Shown here in pieces: positions 30,012 to 39,799 of a DNA stretch of 64,000 nucleotides. Within the stretch, counting starts at the first letter, position 1, and each line of letters begins with the position of its first letter. The notes below the pieces were generated by a model. It searched no databases, was not told where the DNA came from, and saw only the letters and a program-made list of their open reading frames with translations. This DNA is from an uncultured Acidimicrobiales bacterium (lineage in GTDB: Bacteria; Actinomycetota; Acidimicrobiia; Acidimicrobiales; Aldehydirespiratoraceae), in the NCBI GenBank assembly GCA_958296055.1, contig CATQHS010000001.1, positions 1,004,277-1,068,276 on the forward strand, written 5' to 3'. The position numbers and the translations under genes are program-made.

Positions 30012-30836
30012 TCAGTCTCTCCGAACTGGTTCATCACAGATGAATACTGCTCCACCGACTGTGAGCGATATCTGACCATCACCAAACCTATCTATAAGGA
30101 TGTCAGCCATCAGATTTAACAATCTTATTCGATCTGCTTCGGAATCGAATGCTATCTTATAATATGCCGAACTACGGTAGTATTCAAGCACTTCAGAAAT
30201 ATCTGGAAAGGCTAGAATACCGGACCAACTCAATGTTCTAACACGATAAAACAATGATGTGAGTTTGTGCTCACCATTCTCGGCGTCAAACACCTGGGAT
30301 ATCCGTTCTAAAAGCCTCCCTCCAAGTTCACTTACCGCTTCTCGATGAGCGTCTTGCAGTTCGGGCCGACTGTGTGAGCTGTTCGTAGTCGCGATAAAAA
30401 TACCGTCATCTCGGATAACACGTGCTGCTTCTGCTATGGCTATTTGAGGGTTATGTACATGATAGAGCATATGGCGAGCAAGCACCGCGCCAAATGAGTT
30501 GTCAGGAAAAGGCATCTGGATGGCATCAACTTGAAGCAGTTTTGGTATCGGATTTTTGGCACTATCGCGAATTGACCGCAACTGGCGCAGCGATAAATCT
30601 ATCGCGATAAAATCTTGCCTGTCAAAGACGGTTGGTCCTACTGGTAATAGCGGTATTCCAACTCCACAGCCAATATCTAGAATAGGTGACTTATCTGCCA
30701 AAAGTTGTGAGACGTGGTTGAATACAGATCGAGATGCTTCATCAACTATGAGGTAGCGGCTAAATGCATTTACTTTCGTTCTCAACGGACTTTCTGTTTT
30801 ATATAGATAGCGCGGGTCGATAAACTGAGAGCGCAT
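30012..30836 (-). CDS. class I SAM-dependent methyltransferase, AT-rich
   Basis: SPILDIGCGVGIPLLPVG motif I; DAIQMPFPDNSFGAVLARHMLYHV; visibly lower GC than flanks. Confidence 0.8.
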   Translation of the reverse strand: MRSQFIDPRYLYKTESPLRTKVNAFSRYLIVDEASRSVFNHVSQLLADKSPILDIGCGVGIPLLPVGPTVFDRQDFIAIDLSLRQLRSIRDSAKNPIPKLLQVDAIQMPFPDNSFGAVLARHMLYHVHNPQIAIAEAARVIRDDGIFIATTNSSHSRPELQDAHREAVSELGGRLLERISQVFDAENGEHKLTSLFYRVRTLSWSGILAFPDISEVLEYYRSSAYYKIAFDSEADRIRLLNLMADILIDRFGDGQISLTVGGAVFICDEPVRRD

Positions 30837-30846
30837 ATCGGCGTCT

Positions 30847-31587
30847 CTACGCCGAGGTTTCAGCCGCTGCCGTGCCTGCGAGTTGGGCGGCTCCGCCTGT
30901 CGGCGGCCAGCGCGTCAGCAGGGTGCCGGTCGCCAGGGCCAAAGCGGCCCAGGCTGCGGCCAGGCCTCCTAGCGAGGCCATGCGGAAGCGCCACACCAGA
31001 TCGGCGGGGGCGTCGAGGGGGTCGGGATTGGCGGGCAGGGCCAAGAAGATGACGGCCAGCCCGGCGGCGTAGCAGGCGGCGGTCGCCCACGCCCCGGCGA
31101 CCGAGCCTGCCCCGAGCCTGGCCCGAAGGCGCCACACGGCCAGGGTCAGCAGGATCGACAGCACCAAGGCCGCGAAGTAGGCCAGGGTGCGCTGGCTGAC
31201 GGTGTCGGGGTCGCCCACCGCCGGGGGATTGGCCGGGTACTTGAGAAAGGGGACCAGCACCACCGTCGCGAAGCCGACCCACCCGAGCCTCACGGCCGCG
31301 CCCATGGGGGTGACGGCCCCGAGCCGAGGCCCGACCGCGGCCAAGACCACGGCGAAGACGACGCCCAAGGCCAGCCCGAACACGATCAGGCCCAGCGCCC
31401 CGCCGATCTCCTGGACGCCCCGGCTGAACAGGTCCTGATGATGGGCGGCGCCAGCGGCATGGGCCCGGGCCTCCTCCAGGGCGATGGCGTCGGCTATCGG
31501 CCCCCGGCCCACCGTGGCCAAGAACACGGCCGAGGCGACACCGGCGGCCAGCCCGGCCAGGGCACCGATGCCCAGCAGCCGCCTCAT
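30847..31587 (-). CDS. cbtA: CbtA family cobalt transporter subunit
   Basis: HHQDLFSRGVQEIGGALGLIVFGLALG..., TMs, adjacent to cbtB. Confidence 0.75.
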   Translation of the reverse strand: MRRLLGIGALAGLAAGVASAVFLATVGRGPIADAIALEEARAHAAGAAHHQDLFSRGVQEIGGALGLIVFGLALGVVFAVVLAAVGPRLGAVTPMGAAVRLGWVGFATVVLVPFLKYPANPPAVGDPDTVSQRTLAYFAALVLSILLTLAVWRLRARLGAGSVAGAWATAACYAAGLAVIFLALPANPDPLDAPADLVWRFRMASLGGLAAAWAALALATGTLLTRWPPTGGAAQLAGTAAAETSA

Positions 31588-31641
31588 CAGAACGCCGGTG
31601 GGCAGCCGATCCCTGGCAGCCGCCTCACCGGGCGGGGCGGG

Positions 31642-31848
31642 TCAGTGGCAGGGAACGCCGACGAAGTGACGGCCGTCGTGGAAGAACTCGTGAAGGGTGT
31701 GGGCGGCCTGGCCGAACAGGGCGCCGTTCTCGAGCATGACGAAATACGAGGCCGCCGCGGCCAAGGCAACGATCATCCAGGCCCAGGCCGGGACTCGGAT
31801 CTGGGGCAGGGCGGGGGCGGCGACGGCGGGGATGGCGTGGGTCTCCAT
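31642..31848 (-). CDS. cbtB: CbtB family protein, His-rich C-terminus
   Basis: single TM followed by HTLHEFFHDGRHFVGVPCH. Confidence 0.75.
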   Translation of the reverse strand: METHAIPAVAAPALPQIRVPAWAWMIVALAAAASYFVMLENGALFGQAAHTLHEFFHDGRHFVGVPCH

Positions 31849-31895
31849 GGCTCCAGTGTGGCACAGACGGCAGTGGGTTTGCTTAGGGTATCGCC

Positions 31896-33167
31896 ATGCC
31901 GTCTGAAGCTCCGCTGCTGGCCGGGGTGAGGGTGATCGAGTCGAGCCTGCTCGGGCCGGGGCAGGTCGGCACCTTCCTGGCCGACCTGGGCGCGGACGTG
32001 ATCAAGGTCGAGGCCCCCGGCGGCGACTACATCCGCCAGATGACCTGGCCCATCGTCGAGGGGGTCTCGCTGCTGCACCTGCACATCCACCGGGGCAAGC
32101 GCAGCGTCGTCCTCGACCTCAAGAACCCCGAGGGCCGCCGGCTCTACCGGGAGCTGGCCGCGGGGGCCGACGCAGTGGTGGAGGCCATGCGGGCCGGGGC
32201 GCTGGCCCGCCTCGGCCTCGGCTACGACGAGCTGTCCGAGGCCAATCCCCGCCTGGTGTTCGCCACCCTGTCCGGCTACGGAGCCACCGGCCCCTACAAG
32301 GACATGCCCAGCCACGGCATCGCCTACGACACCTGGTCGGGGATCGTGCGGCCGGTCACCGACGACGAGGGGTTCGCCCGCATCCCCCCCGACATGCCCA
32401 ACGTCGGCATCAACGTCGGCCCCATGCTGGCCGCCGCGGCCATCCTGGCCGGGGTGATCCGGGCTCGGGCCACCGGGGTCGGCTGTCGCCTGGAGCTGGC
32501 CCAGTCCGACGCCTCGGCCTACATGGACTGGTACCGGATCGAGACCGAGCGGGCCTACCGGCGGCCGGCCGAGGAGGTGACCGGCAACCCGTCCGACGGC
32601 TACGAGCGCCGCCCGGCCGGGCTGGCCGGCATGTGGGAGGGGGTGCGCTACCAGGCTTATGCGGCCGCCGACGGCCATGTGCTGTTCATGGCCTCCGAGC
32701 GGGCCCTGTGGCGCAACTTCTGTCAGGGTGTCGGCCGCATGGACCTGTTCGAGCGCTGGCCCGGTGCCGTCTACGCCGACCACGCCCGGGGCAACGCCGA
32801 GCTCCAGCGAGAACTCAAGGAGATATTCGCGGCCCGCACCGTGGCCGAGTGGCTCCGGTTCGGGACCGAGGCCAACACTCCCATCGCCCCGTTCAACACC
32901 ACCGCCGGCATCGGCGACGACCCCCAGTTCCAGGCCCGCATGGGTTTTTATCCGGCCGAGGCGCTGGGCTGCGAGCAGTTGCCGCTGCCGGTGTTCGCGG
33001 ACGACCGGCCCCTGCCCGAGCCGTCGATGGCCCCGACCCCGGGCCAGCACACCGAGGAGGTGATGGCGGACGTGCTCGGGCTCGATTCAGCCGAAATAGC
33101 CAGCCTGCGGGCCGCCGGCGCCTTCGGCCCCGATCCCGACTCCGACTCCAGCGCCGGCGAGCGGTGA
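31896..33167 (+). CDS. CaiB/BaiF (family III) CoA-transferase
   Basis: VRVIESSLLGPGQVGTFLADLGADVIKVEAPGGDYIRQ, RSVVLDLKNPEGR, GYGATGPYKD. Confidence 0.9.
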   Translation: MPSEAPLLAGVRVIESSLLGPGQVGTFLADLGADVIKVEAPGGDYIRQMTWPIVEGVSLLHLHIHRGKRSVVLDLKNPEGRRLYRELAAGADAVVEAMRAGALARLGLGYDELSEANPRLVFATLSGYGATGPYKDMPSHGIAYDTWSGIVRPVTDDEGFARIPPDMPNVGINVGPMLAAAAILAGVIRARATGVGCRLELAQSDASAYMDWYRIETERAYRRPAEEVTGNPSDGYERRPAGLAGMWEGVRYQAYAAADGHVLFMASERALWRNFCQGVGRMDLFERWPGAVYADHARGNAELQRELKEIFAARTVAEWLRFGTEANTPIAPFNTTAGIGDDPQFQARMGFYPAEALGCEQLPLPVFADDRPLPEPSMAPTPGQHTEEVMADVLGLDSAEIASLRAAGAFGPDPDSDSSAGER

Positions 33168-34264
33168 TGGCCGGAGGCGAGGCCGAGGTGACCGATCAGG
33201 CCCCGGCCGGGATCGACCCCGGACCGGTGTCGGCCTGGCTGGCCGCCCACGCCGGGGCGGAGCCGCCGCTGCGGTTCGAACTCTTCGCCGGGGGGCGGTC
33301 CAACCTGACCTTCGAGGTGACCGACGCGGCCGGCCGCCGCCTGGTGCTGAGGCGGCCTCCGACCGGGCACGTGCTGGCCAGCGCCCACGACATGGCCCGC
33401 GAGCACCGGGTGATCTCGGCCCTTCACCCCACCCCGGTGCCGGTGCCGCCGCCGGTGGGGCTGTGCACCGACCCGGCGGTCACCGGGGCCGACTTCTACG
33501 TCATGGGCCACATCGAGGGGTCGATCGTTTTCACCGCCGACGACGGGCTGGCCGTGGACGAGGCGTTGAGGCCGGTGATGACCGGCTCGCTGGTGGACAC
33601 CCTGGCCGCGCTGCACGACACCGACCCCGACGAGGTCGGCCTGGGCGACCTGGGCCGCCGAGAGGACTACTGCGCCCGCCAACTCCGGCGCTGGCAGCGC
33701 CAGGTGGATGAGGGCTCGGACCGGAACCTGCCCCGGCTGCGGGAGATCCACGACCGGCTCAAGGCCTCCATCCCCCGCCAGCAGGGGGCCGGGATCGTGC
33801 ACGGCGACTACCGGCTCGACAACTGCATCATGGACGCCGACGGCGCGGTGGCCGCCGTGTTGGACTGGGAGCTGTGCACCCTGGGCGACGTGCTGGCCGA
33901 CGTGGCCGGCATGGTCATGTGGTGGGGTGACCCCTCCGACGCCGCCGAGGCCGATAGCGGTCCAGCCCGCCCCGACACGGCCGGGGGCGCGACCCGGGTC
34001 CCCGGCTTCGGCACCGCCGCCGACGTGGTGGAGCGCTACGCCCGGTCCTCGCCCCGAGACCTGTCGGCCATCGACTGGTACCTGGCCTTCCAATACTGGC
34101 GGATGGCCTGCATCTACGAAGGGGTGCGGGTGCGCTACGCGGCCGGAGCCATGGGCGACAAAACCGACGACGACACCACCGGCCCATCCTTCGTGGACGA
34201 TCTGGCGGTGATGGTCGACTACTCCCTGGACCTAGCCCGCCAAAAACTCGCTGAGACGAGCTGA
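33167..34264 (+). CDS. phosphotransferase (APH) family protein, ACAD10/11-type
   Basis: FAGGRSNLTFEV, IVHGDYRLDNCIMDADGAVAAVLDWELCTLGDVLADVA. Confidence 0.9.
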   Translation: MAGGEAEVTDQAPAGIDPGPVSAWLAAHAGAEPPLRFELFAGGRSNLTFEVTDAAGRRLVLRRPPTGHVLASAHDMAREHRVISALHPTPVPVPPPVGLCTDPAVTGADFYVMGHIEGSIVFTADDGLAVDEALRPVMTGSLVDTLAALHDTDPDEVGLGDLGRREDYCARQLRRWQRQVDEGSDRNLPRLREIHDRLKASIPRQQGAGIVHGDYRLDNCIMDADGAVAAVLDWELCTLGDVLADVAGMVMWWGDPSDAAEADSGPARPDTAGGATRVPGFGTAADVVERYARSSPRDLSAIDWYLAFQYWRMACIYEGVRVRYAAGAMGDKTDDDTTGPSFVDDLAVMVDYSLDLARQKLAETS

Positions 34265-34469
34265 CCCGGACCGCCCTCAACCAACAACGAACCACCATTC
34301 GGTTGTTTACCCACCATCAAAGGTGCGAAAACCGCCACCGCCGGGATGGACCGCTCCGCGGTCGCCCGGATACTCAAGGCCGAGATGGGCTGACCCGGTA
34401 CTGGCCGTAACGAACTCGACCGGCTGGGGAAGGGCTCCCCCCAACCAGCCAGCAAAAGCGGCCCGAAAC

Positions 34470-34970
34470 TCAGGCCAGGGCGGCGAGGGCGGCGTCGTAG
34501 TCGGGCTCGTCGGCGACCTCGGCCACGAGCTGGGAGTGGGCCACCGTTCCGTGCTCGTCGATCACCACCACCGCCCGGGCGCACAGCCCGGCCAGAGGCC
34601 CGTCCACCGTGCCCACGCCGTAGTCGTCGAGGAACTCCGGGTTGCGGAAGGTGGAGCCGGTGGAGACGTTGCTGATCCCCTCGGCCACGCAGAACCGGCT
34701 GGCCGCGAAGGGCAGGTCGGCCGAGACGCACACCACCTCGGTGTTGTCGAGGCTCCCGGCCCGCTCGTTGAAGGTCCGCACGCTGGTGGCGCAGGTGGGG
34801 GTGTCTATGGACGGGAAGATGTTGAGCACCACCCGCTTGCCGGCCAGGCCCTCCGACGAGACGGCGCTGAGGTCGCCCCCGGTCAGCGAGAAGGCGGGGG
34901 CGGGCGAGCCGACGGCCGGGAGGTCGCCGCCGGTGTTGAACGGGTCGCCGCGGAACGTGAACTGGGCCAT
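34470..34970 (-). CDS. tpx: thiol peroxidase
   Basis: VVLNIFPSIDTPTCATSVRTFNERA, SADLPFAASRFC. Confidence 0.9.
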   Translation of the reverse strand: MAQFTFRGDPFNTGGDLPAVGSPAPAFSLTGGDLSAVSSEGLAGKRVVLNIFPSIDTPTCATSVRTFNERAGSLDNTEVVCVSADLPFAASRFCVAEGISNVSTGSTFRNPEFLDDYGVGTVDGPLAGLCARAVVVIDEHGTVAHSQLVAEVADEPDYDAALAALA

Positions 34971-35072
34971 GGGGGATCTCCTGGGTGGGGGCGAAGAGGC
35001 CGAGGCGGGCGCCGGGCAGGCGCCGCGCTCAGGGCCGGAGGCTAGCCGCCGTCGCCGTTAGCCTGACCGGCG

Positions 35073-36500
35073 ATGACAGCCGGTCCCGCCCCCCGAGGCC
35101 CCGGCCCCTTGGACCTCGACGAGTTCCGCCGCAACGGCCACCGGATGATCGACTGGATCGCCGACTACCTGGCCAACCTGGACCAGCGCCCGGTGCGCGA
35201 ACCGGTCGAACCCGGCGAGGTGCGGGCCAAGCTGCCCGACCAGGCCCCCGAGCGGCCCGAGCCCTTCGACCAGATAGCGGCCGACCTGGATGAGATCGTG
35301 GTGCCCGGGCTGGCCCACTGGCAGCACCCGGGCTGGTTCGCCTACTTCCCGGCCATGTCGTCGCCGCCGTCGGTGCTGGGCGAGCTGGCCTCGGCCGGGC
35401 TGGGGGTGCAGGGGATGCTGTGGTCCACCGCCCCGGCCGCCACCGAGATCGAGTCCTGCGTCCTGGACTGGCTGGTGGGGGCCATGGGCCTGCCCGATGC
35501 CTGGAGGACCACCGGGGCCGGGGGCGGGGTCATCCAGTCCAGCGCCTCGGACTCCACCCACGCCGCTTTGGTGACCGCCCGGGAGCGGTGCCGACAGCGA
35601 ACGGGGGCGGCAGCCGAGTCGATGGTGGTCTACGCCTCCGGCCAGGCCCACTCGTCGATGGAGAAGGGGGCCCGGATGGCCGGGTTCGGCCACTTCCGGC
35701 CCATCGCCGCCGACGAGGCGTTCGCGGCCCGGCCCGACGACTTGGAGCGGGCCGTAGCCGAAGACCGCCGGGCCGGGCTGGCCCCGGCCTTCGTGGGCTC
35801 CACCGTGGGCACCACCGCCACCACCGCGGTGGACCCGCTGCGCCGGATGGGCGAGACGGCCCGGGCCGAGGGCATGTGGCACCACGTGGACGCGGCCTAC
35901 GCCGGGTCGGCCATGATCTGCCCCGAGATGCGAGGACATCAAGACGGGCTGGAGCTGGCCGACAGCTACACGTTCAACCCCCACAAGTGGCTGGCCACGA
36001 ACTTCGACTGCTCGGTGTTATGGGTGGCCGACCGCCGGCCGCTGGTCGAGGCCATGAGCATCACCCCCTCCTACCTGCGGGACGCGGCCTCCGAGTCGGG
36101 GCAGGTGATCGACTACCGGGACTGGCAGGCGCCGCTGGGCCGCCGGTTCCGGGCCCTGAAGCTGTGGTTCGTGCTCCGCTCCTTCGGGCTGGAGGGGCTG
36201 CGGGCCATGATCCGGACCCACGTCGGGTGGGCTCGGTCGCTGGCCGAGCGGATCGAGGCCCACCCGCGCCTGGATCTGATCGCCCCCGTCCCCTTCGCCC
36301 TGGTGTGCTTCGCCCACACCGCCGGCGACGAGGCCACCGACGCCCTAGCCGAAGCAGTCAACGCCGGCGGCCGGTCCTACGTAACCACCGCCGCCGCCGG
36401 TCGCCGCTTCATCCGAGCCGCGGTCGGCTCCACTTGGACCACCCGGGCCCACGTCGACCGGCTATGGGATGAAATCGCCGCCAACGCCGAAAGGATGTAA
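35073..36500 (+). CDS. PLP-dependent aromatic-amino-acid-type decarboxylase
   Basis: HPGWFAYFPAMSSPPSVLGELASAGLGVQG, NPHKWLATNFDCSVLWV. Confidence 0.9.
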   Translation: MTAGPAPRGPGPLDLDEFRRNGHRMIDWIADYLANLDQRPVREPVEPGEVRAKLPDQAPERPEPFDQIAADLDEIVVPGLAHWQHPGWFAYFPAMSSPPSVLGELASAGLGVQGMLWSTAPAATEIESCVLDWLVGAMGLPDAWRTTGAGGGVIQSSASDSTHAALVTARERCRQRTGAAAESMVVYASGQAHSSMEKGARMAGFGHFRPIAADEAFAARPDDLERAVAEDRRAGLAPAFVGSTVGTTATTAVDPLRRMGETARAEGMWHHVDAAYAGSAMICPEMRGHQDGLELADSYTFNPHKWLATNFDCSVLWVADRRPLVEAMSITPSYLRDAASESGQVIDYRDWQAPLGRRFRALKLWFVLRSFGLEGLRAMIRTHVGWARSLAERIEAHPRLDLIAPVPFALVCFAHTAGDEATDALAEAVNAGGRSYVTTAAAGRRFIRAAVGSTWTTRAHVDRLWDEIAANAERM

Positions 36501-36503
36501 GCA

Positions 36504-37289
36504 ATGCGCAACAATCCGATGCGGGAGCGCTGGGCCGCGGGCGAGCCCGCCCTAGGGGCCTGGCTGGCCATACCCAGTTCGTTCTCGGCCGAGATCGTGG
36601 CCCGGGCCGACTTCGACTACGTGTGCGTCGACACCCAGCACGGGCTGAACGACTACAGCGACACCTGGCAGATGCTCCAGGCCGTCAACCTGGGCTCAGC
36701 CACCCCGGTGGTGCGGGTCCCGTGGAACGAGCCGGGCGTCATCGGCAAGAGCCTCGACGCCGGGGCCCGGGCGGTGATCATCCCCATGGTCAACACCGCC
36801 GAACAGGCCGCGGCCGCGGTGCGGGCCTGCCGGTATGCCCCCGACGGGTCCCGCAGCTTCGGGCCGTCCCGGGTCACCCGCCAGGAGGGGGCCGACTACT
36901 TCGAGCACGCCAACGCCGACGTGGCCGTGATCCCCATGGTCGAGACGGCCGAGGCGGTGGGCAACCTCGACCAGATCCTGTCGGTGCCGGGGGTGGACGC
37001 CATCTACGTCGGCCCCTCGGACCTGTCGGTGAGCTTGGGCCTGCCGCCGGCCAACAACGACGGGGTGCCTGCCTTCGACGAGGCCTACGCCGCCATCTTG
37101 GCCGCCTGCCGCCGCCACTCGGTGGTGCCCGGCTGCCACACCGTCGCCTCGCTGGGCCCCAAGCGGGTGGAGCAGGGGTTCGGCATGATCACCGTCACCG
37201 CCGATACCGTGGCCCTCACCCGGGGCCTCAGCGAGGACTTGGCCGCGGTCCGGGGGGCGGCCGCCGCTGGCTCGGGCTCGATGTACTAG
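36504..37289 (+). CDS. HpcH/HpaI aldolase family protein
   Basis: GAWLAIPSSFSAEIVARADFDYVCVDTQHGLND, VDAIYVGPSDLSVSLG. Confidence 0.9.
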   Translation: MRNNPMRERWAAGEPALGAWLAIPSSFSAEIVARADFDYVCVDTQHGLNDYSDTWQMLQAVNLGSATPVVRVPWNEPGVIGKSLDAGARAVIIPMVNTAEQAAAAVRACRYAPDGSRSFGPSRVTRQEGADYFEHANADVAVIPMVETAEAVGNLDQILSVPGVDAIYVGPSDLSVSLGLPPANNDGVPAFDEAYAAILAACRRHSVVPGCHTVASLGPKRVEQGFGMITVTADTVALTRGLSEDLAAVRGAAAAGSGSMY

Positions 37290-37319
37290 CTCCGGGAGAC
37301 GGGAGACGGGAGCCGCATC

Positions 37320-38543
37320 ATGGACTTCGAGTTCTCCGAGGACCAGATGGCCTTCGCGGCCGAGGTGGAGGACTTCCTCGACGCCCGCCCCGACCCCGAC
37401 GTCTTCGACCCCACCCGGGAGAACATGGCCCAGGTGGTGGACACCCCGGCCCGGCGGGCCTTCATGAGGGAGCTGGGCCGGCGGGGGTGGCTGGGACTCA
37501 CCTGGCCCGCCGAGTACGGCGGCGACGACGGCGAGGGCGTCTACGAGTACATCCTCAACGAGGCGCTGGCCGAGCGGGGCGGGCCCCAGATCGGCAAGGG
37601 GGTGGGCATCATCGGCAAGACCCTGATCGCCCACGGGTCCGACAAGCTCAAGGCGGAGTTCCTGCCCAAGATCCTCGACAACGAGGTGGAGTTCGCCATC
37701 GGCTACTCCGAGCCCGAGGCCGGCTCCGACGCCGCCGCCATGCGGCTGCGGGCCGAGCGCCACACCCGGTCCGACGGGGCGACCGGGTGGCTGCTCAACG
37801 GTCAGAAGACTTGGACCACCTCCGCTCACTTCGCCGAGTGGTACTGGGTGGGGGCCCGCACCGACCCGTCCACCAAGCACATGGGCATCACCTTGATGCT
37901 GGTCCCCCTCGACCAGGAGGGGATCACGGTCAGGGGCATCTGGACCATGGGCGACGAGCGCACCAACGACGTGTTCTTCGACGACGTGTTCGTCTCCGAC
38001 GACTACGTGGTGGGCGAGGTGAACCACGGGTTCCGCTACATCAGCCAGGCCCTGGACCTGGAGCGCTTCACCATGTTCGCCCTCTCCCCCATCCGCCGAC
38101 GGCTCGATCTGCTCACCGCCTACGTCCGGGGCGCCGAGCGCGACGGCGAGCCCCTCCGGGACGACCCCCGCATCCGGTCCCGGCTGGCCAACCTGCACGC
38201 CGAGGCCGAGGCGGCCCGGGGGCTGGGGCTGAAGTTCGTGGCCGAGTCCATGAAGGTGGAGGAGGCGGCCCGCCGGGGCGCGGAGGGCTTCCAGCCCCCG
38301 ACGGTGGCCGCCTCGGAGTACAAGCTGTTCGCCACCGAGTTGTCCAAGCGGCTGGCCGACGCGGCCATGGACATCGCCGGTCCCGGGTCCCAGCTCCGGG
38401 TCCACACCGACGAGGCCCCCATGCGGGGCCGGTCGGAGTCGACCTACCGCTACACCGTGCTGGACACCATCGGCGGCGGGTCCTCAGAGATCCAGAAGAA
38501 CATCATCGCCCGGCGGGGCCTCGGCCTTCCCAAGAACTTCTGA
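37320..38543 (+). CDS. acyl-CoA dehydrogenase
   Basis: GWLGLTWPAEYGG, AIGYSEPEAGSDAAAMRLRA, GGGSSEIQKNIIARRGLGLP. Confidence 0.9.
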   Translation: MDFEFSEDQMAFAAEVEDFLDARPDPDVFDPTRENMAQVVDTPARRAFMRELGRRGWLGLTWPAEYGGDDGEGVYEYILNEALAERGGPQIGKGVGIIGKTLIAHGSDKLKAEFLPKILDNEVEFAIGYSEPEAGSDAAAMRLRAERHTRSDGATGWLLNGQKTWTTSAHFAEWYWVGARTDPSTKHMGITLMLVPLDQEGITVRGIWTMGDERTNDVFFDDVFVSDDYVVGEVNHGFRYISQALDLERFTMFALSPIRRRLDLLTAYVRGAERDGEPLRDDPRIRSRLANLHAEAEAARGLGLKFVAESMKVEEAARRGAEGFQPPTVAASEYKLFATELSKRLADAAMDIAGPGSQLRVHTDEAPMRGRSESTYRYTVLDTIGGGSSEIQKNIIARRGLGLPKNF

Positions 38544-38554
38544 CCGGGCCGGAT

Positions 38555-39799
38555 GTGACCGCCGACGCTGAAGCCTTAGGCGGGGGCGAGGACGGGGGCG
38601 CCTTGGGCGGGGGACCCGACGTGACCGCCGACGCTGACGGGGGCGCCCTGGGCGGGGTCCGGGTGCTGGATCTGGCCTCGGTGGGGCCGGGGGCCCGGGC
38701 CACCCGGGTGCTGGCCGACTACGGCGCCGAGGTGATCAAGGTCGGCCCCGCCCCCCGCCGGGACGGCGCGGTGATCGCCCCCCCGTTCTGGGCCTACGGC
38801 GGGCATCGGCTCATGCGCCGGGCCAGGATCGACCTCAAGGCCGAGGCCGGACGGGAGGCGTTTTTGGCCCTGGCCGCCGGCGCCGACGTCGTGGTGGAGA
38901 GCTTCCGGCCGGGGGTGGCCGACCGGCTCGGCATCGGCTGGGCCCATGTGTCGGCGGTCAACCAGCGGGTCGTCTACTGCTCCACCAGCGGCTACGGCCA
39001 GACCGGGCCCCGCCGGGGCTGGGCCGGCCACGACCTCAACTACCTGGCCGCCTCGGGCTACCTGCACTGCAGCGGCCGCCGGCCCGGCGGGGTCCCGGCC
39101 CTGCCCGGCGCCACCGTGGCCGACGCGGCCGCGGGGGGCCTGCACGCGGCCATGGCGGTGATGGCCGCCCTGCTGCGGCGGGAGCGCACCGGCGCCGGGG
39201 CCTGCCTCGACGTGTCGGTGGCCGACGGGGCCTTCGGGCTCATGGCCCTGTTCGTCGACGAGCACCTGGCCACCGGGGTCGAGCCCGGCCCCGGCCACTA
39301 CGTCCTCACCGGCCGCTATGCCTGCTACGACGTCTACGCCTGCGCCGACGGCCGGCACCTGGCGGTGGGGGCCATCGAGGCGGTCTTCTGGCGCAACCTG
39401 TGCCGGGCCCTGGGCCTGGAGCGCTACGCCGAGGCCCAGACCGACGACGACCGCCAGGACGAGATCCGGGCGGCGGTGGCGGCCCGGCTGGCCGAGCGGG
39501 ACCGGGACGACTGGGTGGCGGAGCTGGGGCCGGCCGACTGCTGCGTGGCCCCGGTCAACACCGTGGCCGAGGCGGTGAGCGACGAGCAGTACCGGGCCCG
39601 GGGGCTGGTGGTCTCCGCCGAGCACCCGGTCCGGGGGTCCTTCCGCCAGACCGGGCCGGTGTGGGCCGGGACCCTGGCCCCCGACGGTCCCTATGAGGTG
39701 GCCGACGAGGAGGCCACCGACACCGCCGAGCTGCTGTTGGCCGCCGGATACGACCAGGGCCGGGTGGCCGAGCTGGAATCGGCCGGGGTGATCGCCTGA
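38555..39799 (+). CDS. CaiB/BaiF CoA-transferase with repeated N-terminal extension
   Basis: VRVLDLASVGPGARATRVLADYGAEVIKVG, GYGQTGPRRGWAGHDLNYLA; C-terminal third of the 36623-39799 ORF. Confidence 0.85.
   Translation: MTADAEALGGGEDGGALGGGPDVTADADGGALGGVRVLDLASVGPGARATRVLADYGAEVIKVGPAPRRDGAVIAPPFWAYGGHRLMRRARIDLKAEAGREAFLALAAGADVVVESFRPGVADRLGIGWAHVSAVNQRVVYCSTSGYGQTGPRRGWAGHDLNYLAASGYLHCSGRRPGGVPALPGATVADAAAGGLHAAMAVMAALLRRERTGAGACLDVSVADGAFGLMALFVDEHLATGVEPGPGHYVLTGRYACYDVYACADGRHLAVGAIEAVFWRNLCRALGLERYAEAQTDDDRQDEIRAAVAARLAERDRDDWVAELGPADCCVAPVNTVAEAVSDEQYRARGLVVSAEHPVRGSFRQTGPVWAGTLAPDGPYEVADEEATDTAELLLAAGYDQGRVAELESAGVIA

Noticed and set aside
31849-31895. Cobalamin riboswitch upstream of cbtB
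   Set aside because: Only 47 bp separate cbtB from the divergent CoA-transferase; no room for, and no sign of, the B12 riboswitch core.
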